From NCBI RefSeq assembly GCF_028737215.1, contig NZ_JAQZAM010000008.1, positions 124,001 through 188,000 of the forward strand: a stretch of 64,000 nucleotides of DNA. Reading direction: 5' to 3'. The notes beneath the pieces were generated by a model. It worked only from the letters and a program-made list of their open reading frames with translations. It searched no databases and was not told the origin of the DNA. The DNA comes from Actinomycetospora chibensis. Its GTDB lineage: Bacteria > Actinomycetota > Actinomycetes > Mycobacteriales > Pseudonocardiaceae. Positions 53,051-60,966 of the stretch are shown in pieces (the first letter of the stretch is position 1; every line of letters starts with the position of its first letter). The position numbers and the translations under genes were made by a program.

Positions 53051-53968
53051 TCAGGGGCGTACTTCCCGTGGTGAGATCCCGAAGCGGCGGCGGAACGCAC
53101 GGCTGAACGCCGTGGGGTCGTCGAAGCCGTGCGCGGCGGCGATCTCGATCACGGTCGCCGCGGTGCCCGGCTCCGCGAGCGCCGCCGCGGCCCGCTCGAG
53201 ACGGAGGTTCCGCACCGTCGCGGCGAACGACGTGTCCGCGTCGGCGAACAGGTTGTGCAGCGTCCGCGGGGAGATCGCGAAGCGGCGGCACACGCCCGTG
53301 ACGGTGAGGTCGCGGTCGCCGAGGTGGCGCTCGACGTGGGCGAGGACGGCGGCGCGGGTGACGCCGGTGTGGGTCCTCGTCTTGGCACTCGTGGTGCTCG
53401 TCGCGGCGGCCACGGCGGTGGCGAAGGAGTCGACGAGCTCGCCGGCGCCGGGGGTGGCGGAGTCGATCGACCAGAGGGCGGGCATCAGCGCGCGCACCGC
53501 CGCGCCGGCCCCGACCGCGGGCACGGGTCGCCCGAGGTCCGGACGCCGTCCGCGCAGGGCGGCGTCGAGGGCGGCGTGCGGCACCCGGAAGGAGAGCATC
53601 TGCCAGGGCCGGTCGAGGTGGAAGAAGTAGGGCTCGCTGGTGTCGACGACGACGAGCTCGCCGCGCCGGACGACGGTGGTGCGGCCCTCGACGGTGGTGA
53701 TGCAGCGGCCCGCGAGCTGGAGGTTGACGAAGTAGTAGGCGCCGTCGGTCCGTGCCACCTCGCGCGGGCCGTGGTCGGTGCGCTGCGGCCGGGAGCGCAG
53801 GCGGGCCCGGTTCATCCCCGCGAGGCGACGGGTCTCGACCTTCGCGGCGAAGCCCTCCTCGTCCAGCGTGCGGTGGGGCGTCAGCGGCACGAAGGCCTGG
53901 CAGATGACCTCGTGCCAGTAGCTGAACTGCTCCCGCTCGGGCAGCGCCGCGATGTCCCAGACGCCCAT
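53051..53968 (-). CDS. AraC-family transcriptional regulator
   Basis: A 305-residue activator type. The N-terminal AraC-binding-like domain (about 25-180: RDLLxx-type cupin with YYFVNLQLAGRCITTVEGR and GELVVVDTSEPYFF) resembles NphR/FeaR-type regulators of aromatic catabolism. The C-terminal double helix-turn-helix (~205-305) shows CRRFAISPRTLHNLF and IAAAHGFDDPTAFSRAFRRR. It lies just upstream of the acyl-CoA dehydrogenase on the same strand and may activate it. ATG start at 53968. Confidence 0.88.
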   Translation of the reverse strand: MGVWDIAALPEREQFSYWHEVICQAFVPLTPHRTLDEEGFAAKVETRRLAGMNRARLRSRPQRTDHGPREVARTDGAYYFVNLQLAGRCITTVEGRTTVVRRGELVVVDTSEPYFFHLDRPWQMLSFRVPHAALDAALRGRRPDLGRPVPAVGAGAAVRALMPALWSIDSATPGAGELVDSFATAVAAATSTTSAKTRTHTGVTRAAVLAHVERHLGDRDLTVTGVCRRFAISPRTLHNLFADADTSFAATVRNLRLERAAAALAEPGTAATVIEIAAAHGFDDPTAFSRAFRRRFGISPREVRP

Positions 53969-54018
53969 CGCTCACTCCCTCCGAAGCCCACGACGGACGG
54001 TACGACCCGGCGCGACGT

Positions 54019-54038
54019 GAGCGAAGGGCCCTTTCCTC
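54019..54038. repeat. Solitary half of the nested palindromic repeat
   Basis: GAGCGAAGGGCCCTTTCCTC resembles one arm of the element at 40248 (GCGAAGGGC...) with its inner palindrome AAGGGCCCTT, but no matching second arm is present. It lies between the araC start and the HNH gene. Confidence 0.5.
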
Positions 54039-54113
54039 AGGCTCGCGAGATTTCTGCCCCGGGGTTGCGGAAGTGCCCCGGCGTTGTCGGGGGTGTGGGT
54101 TAGATTCGAACAC

Positions 54114-55547
54114 ATGAGCGAAGGCGTGGGTGCGGTCGAGCGGGAGGCGCTCGACCGTGCCCGCACGCGCATGATCGCGCTGCGCGCCGAGCAGTACCGG
54201 CTGCTCGAGGACATCGCCGAGCTCGAGCGGCTCGGGGTGGCTCAGCAGACCGGGGACCGCAGCTCGGTGCGGTTGTTGCAGGAGTGCGGCAATGTCGATG
54301 CGCCGGAGGCGAAGCGGCTGGTGAGTGAGGCCGCCGACCTGACGGCTCGGGTGTCGCTGCGCGGTGAGCTGTTGCCGCCGCGGTTGCCGGTCACCGCGAC
54401 CCTTGCTGGGTCGGGGCAGATTCACTCGGGGCACATCGCGGTGATCCGGGAGACGATGACCCGTCTCGATCGGGTCGACGGTGTGTCGGTGGCCGACTGG
54501 CTCGGGGCGGAGCGCACGCTCGCGGAACACGCCCGGGTGCTGCCGCCGCGGATGCTGCGCCGGTACGCGAAGGCGTTGATCGAGCACTTCGATCCCGACG
54601 GGGATGTCCCGCCCGAGGGTGAGGATGCCTGCGACGAGCTGCAGGTGGTGCGCCGTCGGAACGGGTCGCTGGCGTTCACGGGCCGGTTGCACGATCCGAC
54701 CGACGCCGAGGCGTTCTTCGTGGTGATCGACGGGCTGGCCGAGCCGTTCGGTCCCGATGATCCCCGCAGCCTCGAGCGCCGCCGGATCGATGGGCTCAAG
54801 GACCTCGTGCACGACGCGCGTCGCCCCGGCGGCCTTGCCGACGACACCCGCCACGAACACTCCGACACCGGGACCACCGACGGCGACGGCGACGGCGACG
54901 CGACCGAGGCGGAGGCCGGCGAGCCGGACGCCGGGCACACCGAGTCGGACTCGGACGGCACCGAGGGCGCTGACGAGTTCGAGGACGCCCTGATCCCCGA
55001 GCCTCGCCGCCCCGAGCCGTCCCCGCGCCCGACGTCCTCTGCGCGCCCGGTGCCGGTGGAGCGTCCGGGCCGTCCCCTGTTGACGATCACGATGGACCTG
55101 CGGTGGCTGCAGCAGGCGATCGGGCACGCCACCCTCGACTCCGATGCGCTGGTCGACCCGCGCACCGTGCGTCGCTGGGCCTGCGACGCCGAGATCGTCC
55201 CGATGCTGCTCGGATCGAAGTCCGAGCCGCTGGATGTGGGGCGCCTGTCGCGCAGCGTCACCGATGCCATCCGCCGCGCGCTGAACCTGCGCGACGGCGG
55301 TTGCGCGTTCCCGAGCTGCTCACGGCGACCCCGGCGCTGCCACGCCCACCACATCCGCCAGTGGTTCGACGGTGGTCCGACCTGCCTGGACAACCTGGTG
55401 CTGCTCTGCCGGTTCCACCACCAGCTCCTCCACGCCGGGCACTGGGTCGCCGAGATCCACAACGGGCTGCCGTGGTTCACCCCACCGGCCTGGATCGACC
55501 CCGACCAGCAACCCCGCCCCGGCGGACGACCCCGCGTTCCCCTGTAG
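54114..55547 (+). CDS. DUF222 / HNH endonuclease-domain protein (13E12 repeat family)
   Basis: A 477-residue protein of the actinobacterial 13E12 group. The DUF222 region covers about 10-260 (ALDRARTRMIALRAEQYRLL, then SGQIHSGHIAVIRET). A hydrophilic Asp/Gly/Glu-rich linker (~265-330, with DGDGDGDATE) follows. The HNH motif is at ~397-440: CAFPSCSRRPRRCHAHHIRQ, then CLDNLVLLCRFHHQLLH. These genes are multicopy and often mobile-looking in mycobacteria and relatives, but function is unknown. ATG at 54114 lies in TTCGAACACATGAGCGAA, an upstream sequence type often seen before such genes. No terminal repeats were found. Confidence 0.85.
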   Translation: MSEGVGAVEREALDRARTRMIALRAEQYRLLEDIAELERLGVAQQTGDRSSVRLLQECGNVDAPEAKRLVSEAADLTARVSLRGELLPPRLPVTATLAGSGQIHSGHIAVIRETMTRLDRVDGVSVADWLGAERTLAEHARVLPPRMLRRYAKALIEHFDPDGDVPPEGEDACDELQVVRRRNGSLAFTGRLHDPTDAEAFFVVIDGLAEPFGPDDPRSLERRRIDGLKDLVHDARRPGGLADDTRHEHSDTGTTDGDGDGDATEAEAGEPDAGHTESDSDGTEGADEFEDALIPEPRRPEPSPRPTSSARPVPVERPGRPLLTITMDLRWLQQAIGHATLDSDALVDPRTVRRWACDAEIVPMLLGSKSEPLDVGRLSRSVTDAIRRALNLRDGGCAFPSCSRRPRRCHAHHIRQWFDGGPTCLDNLVLLCRFHHQLLHAGHWVAEIHNGLPWFTPPAWIDPDQQPRPGGRPRVPL

Positions 55548-55563
55548 ATCGAGAGAGGTCGCC

Positions 55564-55857
55564 ATGACGACACCCCACGCCGACCTGGTAGCCGGCGAGC
55601 CACGTTCCGTGCTGCGCGAGGCGCTGGCGCACATGAGCACGCACCGCCACGACGACGGGTCGCTCGAGCTCGTCGGCGAGGTGCCGCCCGAGCTGTCGGA
55701 CCCGCTCGTCCGCGCGCTCGAGACCGTTGCCGACGAGCTGCGCGCCGAGGACGAGCGACGGGGCGTGCGGCCCCGCAGCGGCGGGCACCTGCACGCGGAC
55801 GCGCTGATCGCCCTGCTGCTGCGGGTCACCGACACCGGAGAAGCGGATCAGCCCTGA
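55564..55857 (+). CDS. Small hypothetical protein (97 residues)
   Basis: An acidic, helical unknown protein beginning [20 protein letters not shown]. The segment [20 protein letters not shown] resembles the ADAL-type helix within DUF222 proteins, and the gene lies 16 bases after the DUF222-HNH gene, so it may be a partner or a detached fragment of that family. GAGAGGTCGCC gives a ribosome site before the ATG. The last ten bases overlap the convergent rpmJ stop. Confidence 0.6.
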   Translation: MTTPHADLVAGEPRSVLREALAHMSTHRHDDGSLELVGEVPPELSDPLVRALETVADELRAEDERRGVRPRSGGHLHADALIALLLRVTDTGEADQP

Positions 55858-55970
55858 CGGGCCTTCCACTGCGGGTTCTTCTTGTTGATCACCAGGACCC
55901 GTCCGTGACGGCGCACGACGCTCGATCCCGGCTTCTGCTCGAGGGCCTTCAGTGACGCGCGGACCTTCAT
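55848..55970 (-). CDS. rpmJ: 50S ribosomal protein L36, cysteine-free (C-) paralog
   Basis: A 40-residue protein beginning [15 protein letters not shown] and ending [12 protein letters not shown], the C- form of L36 that lacks the Cys-x2-Cys...Cys-x4-His zinc site of the usual protein. C- paralogs replace zinc-binding ribosomal proteins during zinc starvation and release zinc. CTGAGGAGGTCGC gives a strong ribosome site before the ATG at 55970. It is downstream of the S14 remnant and L33 in what was probably a single Zur-controlled operon. Confidence 0.93.
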   Translation of the reverse strand: MKVRASLKALEQKPGSSVVRRHGRVLVINKKNPQWKARQG

Positions 55971-55987
55971 GCGACCTCCTCAGGTGA

Positions 55988-56071
55988 TCAGCTGGACTTC
56001 ATCACGCCCGGCAGGTAGCCGGCGTGGGCGTACTCGCGCATCCGCACCCGGGAGGGCCCGAAGGCGCGCAG
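55988..56071 (-). pseudogene. rpsN: Remnant of 30S ribosomal protein S14 (C-terminal 27 residues)
   Basis: Between rpmG and rpmJ, one frame on the minus strand reads LRAFGPSRVRMREYAHAGYL followed by PGVMKSS and a stop. This lines up with the conserved end of S14 (typically [20 protein letters not shown] then PGVTKSSW). No start codon in this frame begins an S14 N-terminus; upstream is the L33 gene in another frame. About 70 N-terminal residues are missing. It looks like a deletion that joined the end of rpmG to the tail of a C- rpsN paralog. Confidence 0.8.
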
Positions 56072-56078
56072 GTGAGGC

Positions 56079-56243
56079 TCATCGCTCCTCGCGGAAGTCG
56101 ACGTGCCGGCGCACGCGCGGGTCGTACTTGCTGAGCACGAGGCGGTCGGGGTCGTTCCGGCGGTTCTTGCGGGTCACGTAGGTCGTGCCCGTCCCGGCCG
56201 TCGAGCGGAGCTTGACGATCGGACGGATGTCGTTGCGGGCCAC
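56079..56243 (-). CDS. rpmG: 50S ribosomal protein L33, cysteine-free (C-) paralog
   Basis: A 54-residue L33 ([20 protein letters not shown], then [20 protein letters not shown]). It has none of the four cysteines of zinc-binding L33, so it is the C- form used under zinc limitation. GTG start at 56243. A Zur-type palindrome lies 15 bases upstream, between this gene and the divergent mrf. Its 3' end is adjacent to the S14 remnant. Confidence 0.93.
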   Translation of the reverse strand: MARNDIRPIVKLRSTAGTGTTYVTRKNRRNDPDRLVLSKYDPRVRRHVDFREER

Positions 56244-56258
56244 CGCTTGCCTCCCAAT

Positions 56259-56277
56259 TGAGAATGATTATCGTTCA
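56259..56277. promoter_or_regulatory. Zur box between rpmG and mrf
   Basis: TGAGAATGATTATCGTTCA is an imperfect palindrome (TGA...TCA with AATGATTATCGTT core) of the Fur/Zur type and is close to actinobacterial Zur sites (TGAAAATGATTTTCA-like). It lies 15 bases from rpmG and 25 from mrf, so one site can repress both directions when zinc is plentiful. Confidence 0.85.
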
Positions 56278-56302
56278 CGTTAACGCAGAGGGAGGGAGCT
56301 CT

Positions 56303-57595
56303 ATGCCCGAGGGTCCGGAGACCGAGCTTGCCCAGCTGACCGAGCTGACCGTGGTGTGCAGCGTGGATGGAACGGCGGCGGCCGGCGTCGCGGCGGCGCT
56401 GCGTGCCCGGCACACGAGGACCGCTGTGCTCGTCACCCATGACCTGCGCGCGCTGGGCGAGGGCGTGGTGCGCCGACGGGTCGTGGAGGACGACGGCGAG
56501 CACGACGCGGTGCTCGAACTGGCCCACGCCTGCGTGTCCTGCACGCTGCGCGAGGATCTGCTGCCGTTGCTGGTCCGTCTCGCCCGCGACCCGGACGTGG
56601 CGCACGTGGTCCTGCTGCTCGACCCGGGCGTGGAGGTCGAGGCGACGTGCGAGGCGCTGCACGGCCTGGTCCCCGAGGGGCTCGACCGCCCGGTCACCGA
56701 CCTGTTCGCGATGCGTGCTGTGGTCGCCGTGCTCGACGCCGCGACCTGGCTCGACGACGCGGGCAGCGACGACGCGTTGGTCGAGCGCGGGCTCGCCCTC
56801 ACCGCCGACGACGAGCGCACGGTCGCCCAGATCGTGGTGGGACAGGCCGAGTTCGCCGACGTCCTGGTGGTCGGCGGCCAGTGCGCCGGCGCCTGGGAAC
56901 GCGTGCGGCTCGACGCCGTCCTCGCCCGGCTCGCGCCGCGGGCCCGTCAGGTCACGGTGGCCGACGGACCGGGAGCGCGGCGCGACACCGAGATCGCCGC
57001 CATGCTCGACGGCCTGGTCAACGACCTGCCCGGCGACGCCCGCCGGGGCGTTCCCGACGACGCGCACGTGTCGCTGCTGCGCGGGCAGCCGCCCCTGGCG
57101 CGGGAGGCCGGGGTCTCGTTGCTGCACGTCGGCCACCGACGTCCGTTCCACCCCGAACGCCTGCACGCGGCGTTCGACGTGCTCCTGCACGGCACGATCC
57201 GGGTCCGAGGCCGGGTGTGGGTGGCCTCGCAGCCCGAGCGCGTGCTGTGGCTCGAGTCCGCCGGCGGCGCCTTGCAGATCGGCGTCGCGGGCACCTGGTT
57301 CGCCGCCGACCCGACGGCGTGGGAGGACGCCGACGACGAACGTCGCGCCGCCGCGTCCCTGTCCTGGCACGAGCGCTGGGGCGACCGCGAGCAGCAGCTC
57401 GTGGCCCTCGTCCACGACGCCGACCCGGCGGGGATCGTCGAGGCCCTCGACGCCGCGCTGCTGACCGACGAGGAGCTCGCCCTCGGCGAGGACGCCTGGC
57501 GTCGCCTCCCCGACCCGTTCGAGCACCGGCACACCGACCCGTGCCCCGACCTCGACACCGGCGTCGAGAGCCGTCGTGGTGAGGGGTGGGGATGA
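56303..57595 (+). CDS. mrf: Ribosome hibernation factor-recruiting protein Mrf (CobW/COG0523-like)
   Basis: A 430-residue relative of mycobacterial Mrf (Rv0106-like), which recruits hibernation factor Mpy to ribosomes carrying C- proteins under zinc starvation. Shared features: the Cys motif [17 protein letters not shown] (~75-91), [48 protein letters not shown] and the C-terminal cobW_C-like region. No Walker A GxxGxGKT is visible at the N-terminus. The ATG at 56303 follows GGAGGGAG; upstream in-frame ATGs fall inside the Zur box. Overlaps the next gene by ATGA. The Zur box implies expression at low zinc. Confidence 0.9.
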   Translation: MPEGPETELAQLTELTVVCSVDGTAAAGVAAALRARHTRTAVLVTHDLRALGEGVVRRRVVEDDGEHDAVLELAHACVSCTLREDLLPLLVRLARDPDVAHVVLLLDPGVEVEATCEALHGLVPEGLDRPVTDLFAMRAVVAVLDAATWLDDAGSDDALVERGLALTADDERTVAQIVVGQAEFADVLVVGGQCAGAWERVRLDAVLARLAPRARQVTVADGPGARRDTEIAAMLDGLVNDLPGDARRGVPDDAHVSLLRGQPPLAREAGVSLLHVGHRRPFHPERLHAAFDVLLHGTIRVRGRVWVASQPERVLWLESAGGALQIGVAGTWFAADPTAWEDADDERRAAASLSWHERWGDREQQLVALVHDADPAGIVEALDAALLTDEELALGEDAWRRLPDPFEHRHTDPCPDLDTGVESRRGEGWG

Positions 57596-57966
57596 GCGAC
57601 ACCGTCGGCTTCACCGCCGTGCACTGCGGAGCGGCGGGCTGTCCCCATCATCAACGTCCCGCGCCGGACGCCGAGGCCGTCGGCGACGCCCTCCGTGGTG
57701 CGGTGCGTCGCTGCCCGCACGGGGTGCTCGTGCGCGCGTCCTGTCTCACGGCCACGGCGTGCGGCCACGGCACCGCCCCCGTGGGTGCCGGCGCCCTCGT
57801 CCTGGTGCAACCCTGCGACCACGAGCGCACGCCCACGTGCCCCGCGGTGATGGCCGGTCCGCTGCACGAGCCCGCCGACGTCGACGACCTGTGCTCCTGG
57901 CTGGCCGCGGGCGCGGCCGACCCGCTGCCGCCGCACCTCGACGCGGTCAGCCCACCGGGGCGCTGA
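57592..57966 (+). CDS. Cys/His-rich small protein coupled to mrf
   Basis: A 124-residue unknown with ten cysteines and many histidines: [45 protein letters not shown] and DDLCSW. Spacing loosely resembles thioredoxin-like [2Fe-2S] ferredoxins, but the abundance of CPH/CGH/CDH pairs also suggests zinc binding. Translation is coupled to mrf by ATGA, so it should be made under zinc starvation. A zinc scavenger/store or an Fe-S protein are both possible; I cannot decide. The 3' end overlaps the convergent hypothetical gene by 20 bases. Confidence 0.75.
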   Translation: MSDTVGFTAVHCGAAGCPHHQRPAPDAEAVGDALRGAVRRCPHGVLVRASCLTATACGHGTAPVGAGALVLVQPCDHERTPTCPAVMAGPLHEPADVDDLCSWLAAGAADPLPPHLDAVSPPGR

Positions 57967-58816
57967 GGGGATCGAGGACAGCGAGCAGGCGCCTGCGCAG
58001 CTGACCGCCCCGGTCGGCGAACACACGCTGGGCGTCGACGTAGGCGGCCTTGCCCTCGGGCGTCTCGATGCGCACCGGGGCGTACCCGAGGTCGGCGAGG
58101 TCGTAGGGCGAGGCGCGCATGTCGAGCTCGCGGATGTCGCGGGCGAGGGTGAACGCGTCGAGCAGGAGCTCGCCGGGCACGAGCGGGCCGAGCTTGTCCG
58201 CCCACTTGTAGAGGTCCATCCCGGCGTGCAGGCACCCCGGCTGCTCGAGCTCGACCTGGCGTTCCCGCGTCGGGTGCAGGGTGTTGCGCGGCGCGGCCGT
58301 GGGCGTGAAGAAGCGGTAGGCGTCGAAGTGGGAGCAGCGGATCCGGTGGGTCTCGACGACCTCGTCGGTGCCCGCCGCGCCGAGCCGCAGCGGGACCGGG
58401 TGCCGTGTGGAGTCGTCGCGGTGCACCATCGCCCACTCGTGCAGGCCGAAGCACCCGAGCTGGGGCGCCCGGTCGGCGGTGGCCCGCAGCAGACCGGCGA
58501 CGAAGTCGATCGTGGCGGTCCGCTCGCGGAGCAGGGTCGCGTGGTCGACGCGGACGCCCTCGCCCTCCGCGACGTAGTGCCGCCAGCCGGCGCGCTCGCC
58601 GGCGCCGACGAGGAGAAGCCGTGCACCCGGGTGCCAGCGGCGGAGCCGCGACGGGCGGGTGGGGTAGTAGGTGTAGAGGAAGTCCTCGACGGGGTGGCTC
58701 TCGCCCAGGGCCTTCCGCGCGCGGTGCCCGGCGGTCAGGTCGTCGGCCCGGGCGGCGTGCGCGTCCGCTCGCGCCCGCCACTCGCGCTCCGCCAGCACCT
58801 CCGCCACGCGCTCCAT
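57947..58816 (-). CDS. Conserved hypothetical, often labelled 3-methyladenine DNA glycosylase
   Basis: A 289-residue cytoplasmic protein. Distinct blocks are [20 protein letters not shown] (~40-60), [31 protein letters not shown] and [19 protein letters not shown], plus [21 protein letters not shown] recall this family under the name 3-methyladenine DNA glycosylase in actinobacterial annotations, but I see no helix-hairpin-helix or AlkA/Tag motif, so the activity should be treated as unproven. ATG start at 58816. A copy of repeat family 1 lies 15 bases upstream. Confidence 0.75.
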   Translation of the reverse strand: MERVAEVLAEREWRARADAHAARADDLTAGHRARKALGESHPVEDFLYTYYPTRPSRLRRWHPGARLLLVGAGERAGWRHYVAEGEGVRVDHATLLRERTATIDFVAGLLRATADRAPQLGCFGLHEWAMVHRDDSTRHPVPLRLGAAGTDEVVETHRIRCSHFDAYRFFTPTAAPRNTLHPTRERQVELEQPGCLHAGMDLYKWADKLGPLVPGELLLDAFTLARDIRELDMRASPYDLADLGYAPVRIETPEGKAAYVDAQRVFADRGGQLRRRLLAVLDPLSAPVG

Positions 58817-58830
58817 GCTGCCAGCCGGGA

Positions 58831-58870
58831 TGTCAGCGGCGCGGCGTCGCTGACGTCCGGTGTCCGTATC
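58831..58870 (-). repeat. Dispersed repeat family 1, copy D (minus orientation)
   Basis: On the minus strand it starts GATACGGACACCGGACGTC and ends CGCTGACA, matching the copies at 23450 and 28276 with several substitutions. It occupies most of the gap between two divergent genes (57947- and 58925+). Confidence 0.75.
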
Positions 58871-58924
58871 GCCACGCGCTCGCTTCGGCGCACACCGAAA
58901 CGCGCTGGGCCTACCGTCGGCGGC

Positions 58925-59857
58925 ATGACATCGCCAGCTCCCGGCGTCCAGGCCGGGGGAGACGTCGACATGGCCGCGGTGGGCGAACTGCTCGCCGACC
59001 GCAGCCGCTGCCGCATGCTGCTGGCGCTCGCGGACGGCCGGGCCCTGCCCGCGAGCGTCCTGGCGTCCGAGGCGGGGGTCGCCCCGTCGACCGCCAGCGG
59101 GCACCTCGCGCGGCTGACCGGGCGCGGGCTCACCGAGGTCGTGGCCACCGGGAAGTACCGCTACTACCGGCTCGCCGGTCCCGAGGTCGCCCGGCTCGTG
59201 GAGGTCCTGGGACGGATCGCGCCGACGGGCCCCGTCCGGTCGCTCCGGGAGGGCACGCGCGCGCACGCCCTGCGGATGGCGCGCCGCTGCTACGACCACC
59301 TGGCCGGCCGTCTCGGCGTCGCCGTCACCGACGCCCTGCGCGACCGCGCCTGGATCGAGGGCTCCGACGGCACCGTCGACCCGACCGAGCGGGACGGGCA
59401 CCAGCTGCCCGGCCGCCTTCCCGAGGACGGCGCCTACCGGCTCACCGACGCCGGCCGCGACGGGCTCGCGGGGCTCGGCGTCCCGGTGCCCGCCGGCCTG
59501 ACCGCCGTGCGCTGCTGCGTCGACTGGACCGAGCAGCGCCACCACCTCGCGGGTCCGCTCGCCGAGGCGCTCCTGGCGCGCTTCGACGCGGACGGCTGGC
59601 TGCGCTCCACCCCGGGCCACCGGGCACTGCGGGTCACCGACGACGGCGTCGCCGGGCTGGCGGCGAGCCTCGGCGTCGGCTGGCCGCCGCCGGCCGCGGT
59701 CCTCGCCGGGGTCGGCGCTGGCGCCGGCCGTGGCGCTGCTGGCGCTGGCGAAGGGCGCCCCTCGCCCCTCTGGTCGGCCGAAGGTGCCCTTCGCGCGGAA
59801 CCAGCCCGGCCCGCGCGGCGCACGGTTTCCCGCCGGGGAGGACGCTGGGGGACGTGA
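58925..59857 (+). CDS. ArsR-type winged-helix regulator, long form
   Basis: A 310-residue protein, much longer than a standard ~110-residue ArsR. Residues ~15-95 are the HTH: VGELLADRSRCRMLLALADG, LASEAGVAPSTASGHLARL and GKYRYYRLAG. The remaining ~200 residues include a second, partly repeated winged-helix-like pattern (YRLTDAGRDGLAGLG and LRVTDDGVAGLAASLG) and CCVDWTEQRHHLAG, a feature of actinobacterial transcriptional repressors of this length. No metal-site Cys cluster of classical ArsR was seen. The C-terminal ~40 residues are low-complexity and encoded partly by a palindromic repeat (59748-59794). The TGA overlaps the next GTG (GTGA). Confidence 0.82.
   Translation: MTSPAPGVQAGGDVDMAAVGELLADRSRCRMLLALADGRALPASVLASEAGVAPSTASGHLARLTGRGLTEVVATGKYRYYRLAGPEVARLVEVLGRIAPTGPVRSLREGTRAHALRMARRCYDHLAGRLGVAVTDALRDRAWIEGSDGTVDPTERDGHQLPGRLPEDGAYRLTDAGRDGLAGLGVPVPAGLTAVRCCVDWTEQRHHLAGPLAEALLARFDADGWLRSTPGHRALRVTDDGVAGLAASLGVGWPPPAAVLAGVGAGAGRGAAGAGEGRPSPLWSAEGALRAEPARPARRTVSRRGGRWGT
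59748..59794. repeat. Nested palindromic repeat at the 3' end of the ArsR-type gene
   Basis: Arms GCGAAGGGCGCC and GGTGCCCTTCGC pair at 11 of 12 positions around a 23-base spacer. Same family as 40248-40292. Here it is translated, contributing to the low-complexity C-terminus of the regulator. Confidence 0.8.
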
Positions 59858-60939
59858 GCGAGACGATCGAGCCGACCGACACCGTGGTCACCACGCCCCC
59901 CCGCGAGCCGCAGCCCGGCGACCGCGCCACCGGGCTGGGCTCCTGGCCCGGCACCGACCCCCGGGAGGTCGCGCGGACGGTGGTCGGCGAGCTCCCCGGC
60001 CTGCCCTATGTGCCCGAGCTGCCCGCCCGCGGCGTCGGCGCCGACATGATCGGGCGCACCGCGGCGCTCCTGGTCGACATCGCCACCGAGGTCTGGCCGT
60101 CGGGCTACCGCGTCGCGCGCCGGCCCGGCGGCGACCACCGGCGCGGGGTCGAGCTGCTCGCCCGCGACGTCGACGCCCTCGACGAGGCGCTCGGCGAGGC
60201 GGGCGCCACCCCGGCCGCCGTGAAGTGCCAGGTCGCGGGCCCGTGGACGCTCACCGCCGGCGTCGAGCTGCACTCCGGGCACCGCGTGCTCACCGACCGC
60301 GGCGCCGTCACCGAGTTCGCCGCGAGCCTCGCCGAGGGCCTCCGGGTCCACGTTGCGGAGCTCGGCCGGCGGGCGAACGCCCCCGTCGTCGTCCAGATCG
60401 ACGAGCCGACGCTGCCCGCCGTCCTCGCGGGCTCGCTGCGGACCCCGTCGGGCTACGGCACCGTCGGCTCGGTGCCGGGGGCCGAGGTCCGCGCCCTGCT
60501 GGCCGGCGCGGTCGCCGCGGCCCGGGAGGCGGGCGCGGCGCAGGTGGTCGTGCACTGCTGCCACCCCACGCCGCCGCTGGCGCTGCTCGGGGCGGTCGGC
60601 GCCGACGCCGTGGCCGTCGACCTGGGGGCGCTCGGCGGCGCCGACGCCCCGAAGGACGTCCTCGACGCCCTGGGCGAGCTCTGGGACGCCGGCACCGAGC
60701 TCTGGCTGGGCATCGTCCCGTCGACCGACCCCGACGCGCCGCCCGCCCTGCACGACCTCGCTGCGCCCGCGCTCGGGCTGGCCGACCGCCTCGGCTTCGA
60801 CCGCGCGCGCCTCGCCGACCGGGCCGTCGTCACCCCGGCGTGCGGGCTGGCCGGCGCGAGCCCGCGGTGGGCCCGGACGGCGACGGGCACGACCGTCGAG
60901 CTCGCCCGCGCGTTCGTCGACCCACCCGCGAGCTGGTGA
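59854..60939 (+). CDS. MetE-like (cobalamin-independent methionine synthase C-domain) protein, Rv3015c-like
   Basis: A 361-residue protein matching only the C-terminal half of MetE. Zinc ligands of that family appear kept: HCC in VVVHCCHPTPP (~230) and Cys in VTPACGLAGASPRW (~330); the Glu ligand seems to be Asp (AVDLG). VVVQIDEPTLPAVLAG is also MetE-like. Stand-alone forms transfer methyl groups from corrinoid or other donors; the mycobacterial homolog near ligA (Rv3015c) is uncharacterised. GTG start overlaps the regulator's stop. Substrate unknown. Confidence 0.82.
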   Translation: MSETIEPTDTVVTTPPREPQPGDRATGLGSWPGTDPREVARTVVGELPGLPYVPELPARGVGADMIGRTAALLVDIATEVWPSGYRVARRPGGDHRRGVELLARDVDALDEALGEAGATPAAVKCQVAGPWTLTAGVELHSGHRVLTDRGAVTEFAASLAEGLRVHVAELGRRANAPVVVQIDEPTLPAVLAGSLRTPSGYGTVGSVPGAEVRALLAGAVAAAREAGAAQVVVHCCHPTPPLALLGAVGADAVAVDLGALGGADAPKDVLDALGELWDAGTELWLGIVPSTDPDAPPALHDLAAPALGLADRLGFDRARLADRAVVTPACGLAGASPRWARTATGTTVELARAFVDPPASW

Positions 60940-60966
60940 CCAGCTGAGCGGTGATCCACTGAGAGC

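Noticed and set aside
54114-55547. DUF222-HNH gene as part of an insertion sequence or intein
   Set aside because: No terminal inverted repeats, target duplication or host-protein splice junctions were seen. Such genes are common stand-alone members of the 13E12 group.
56258-56302. Earlier start for mrf at an in-frame ATG
   Set aside because: This would put the Zur box inside the coding region, and the extra residues do not match Mrf. ATG 56303 has GGAGGGAG before it.
56303-56420. Loss of the Walker A motif in Mrf as a sign of decay
   Set aside because: From memory, mycobacterial Mrf also lacks a canonical GxxGxGKT here, so this is a family trait and not damage.
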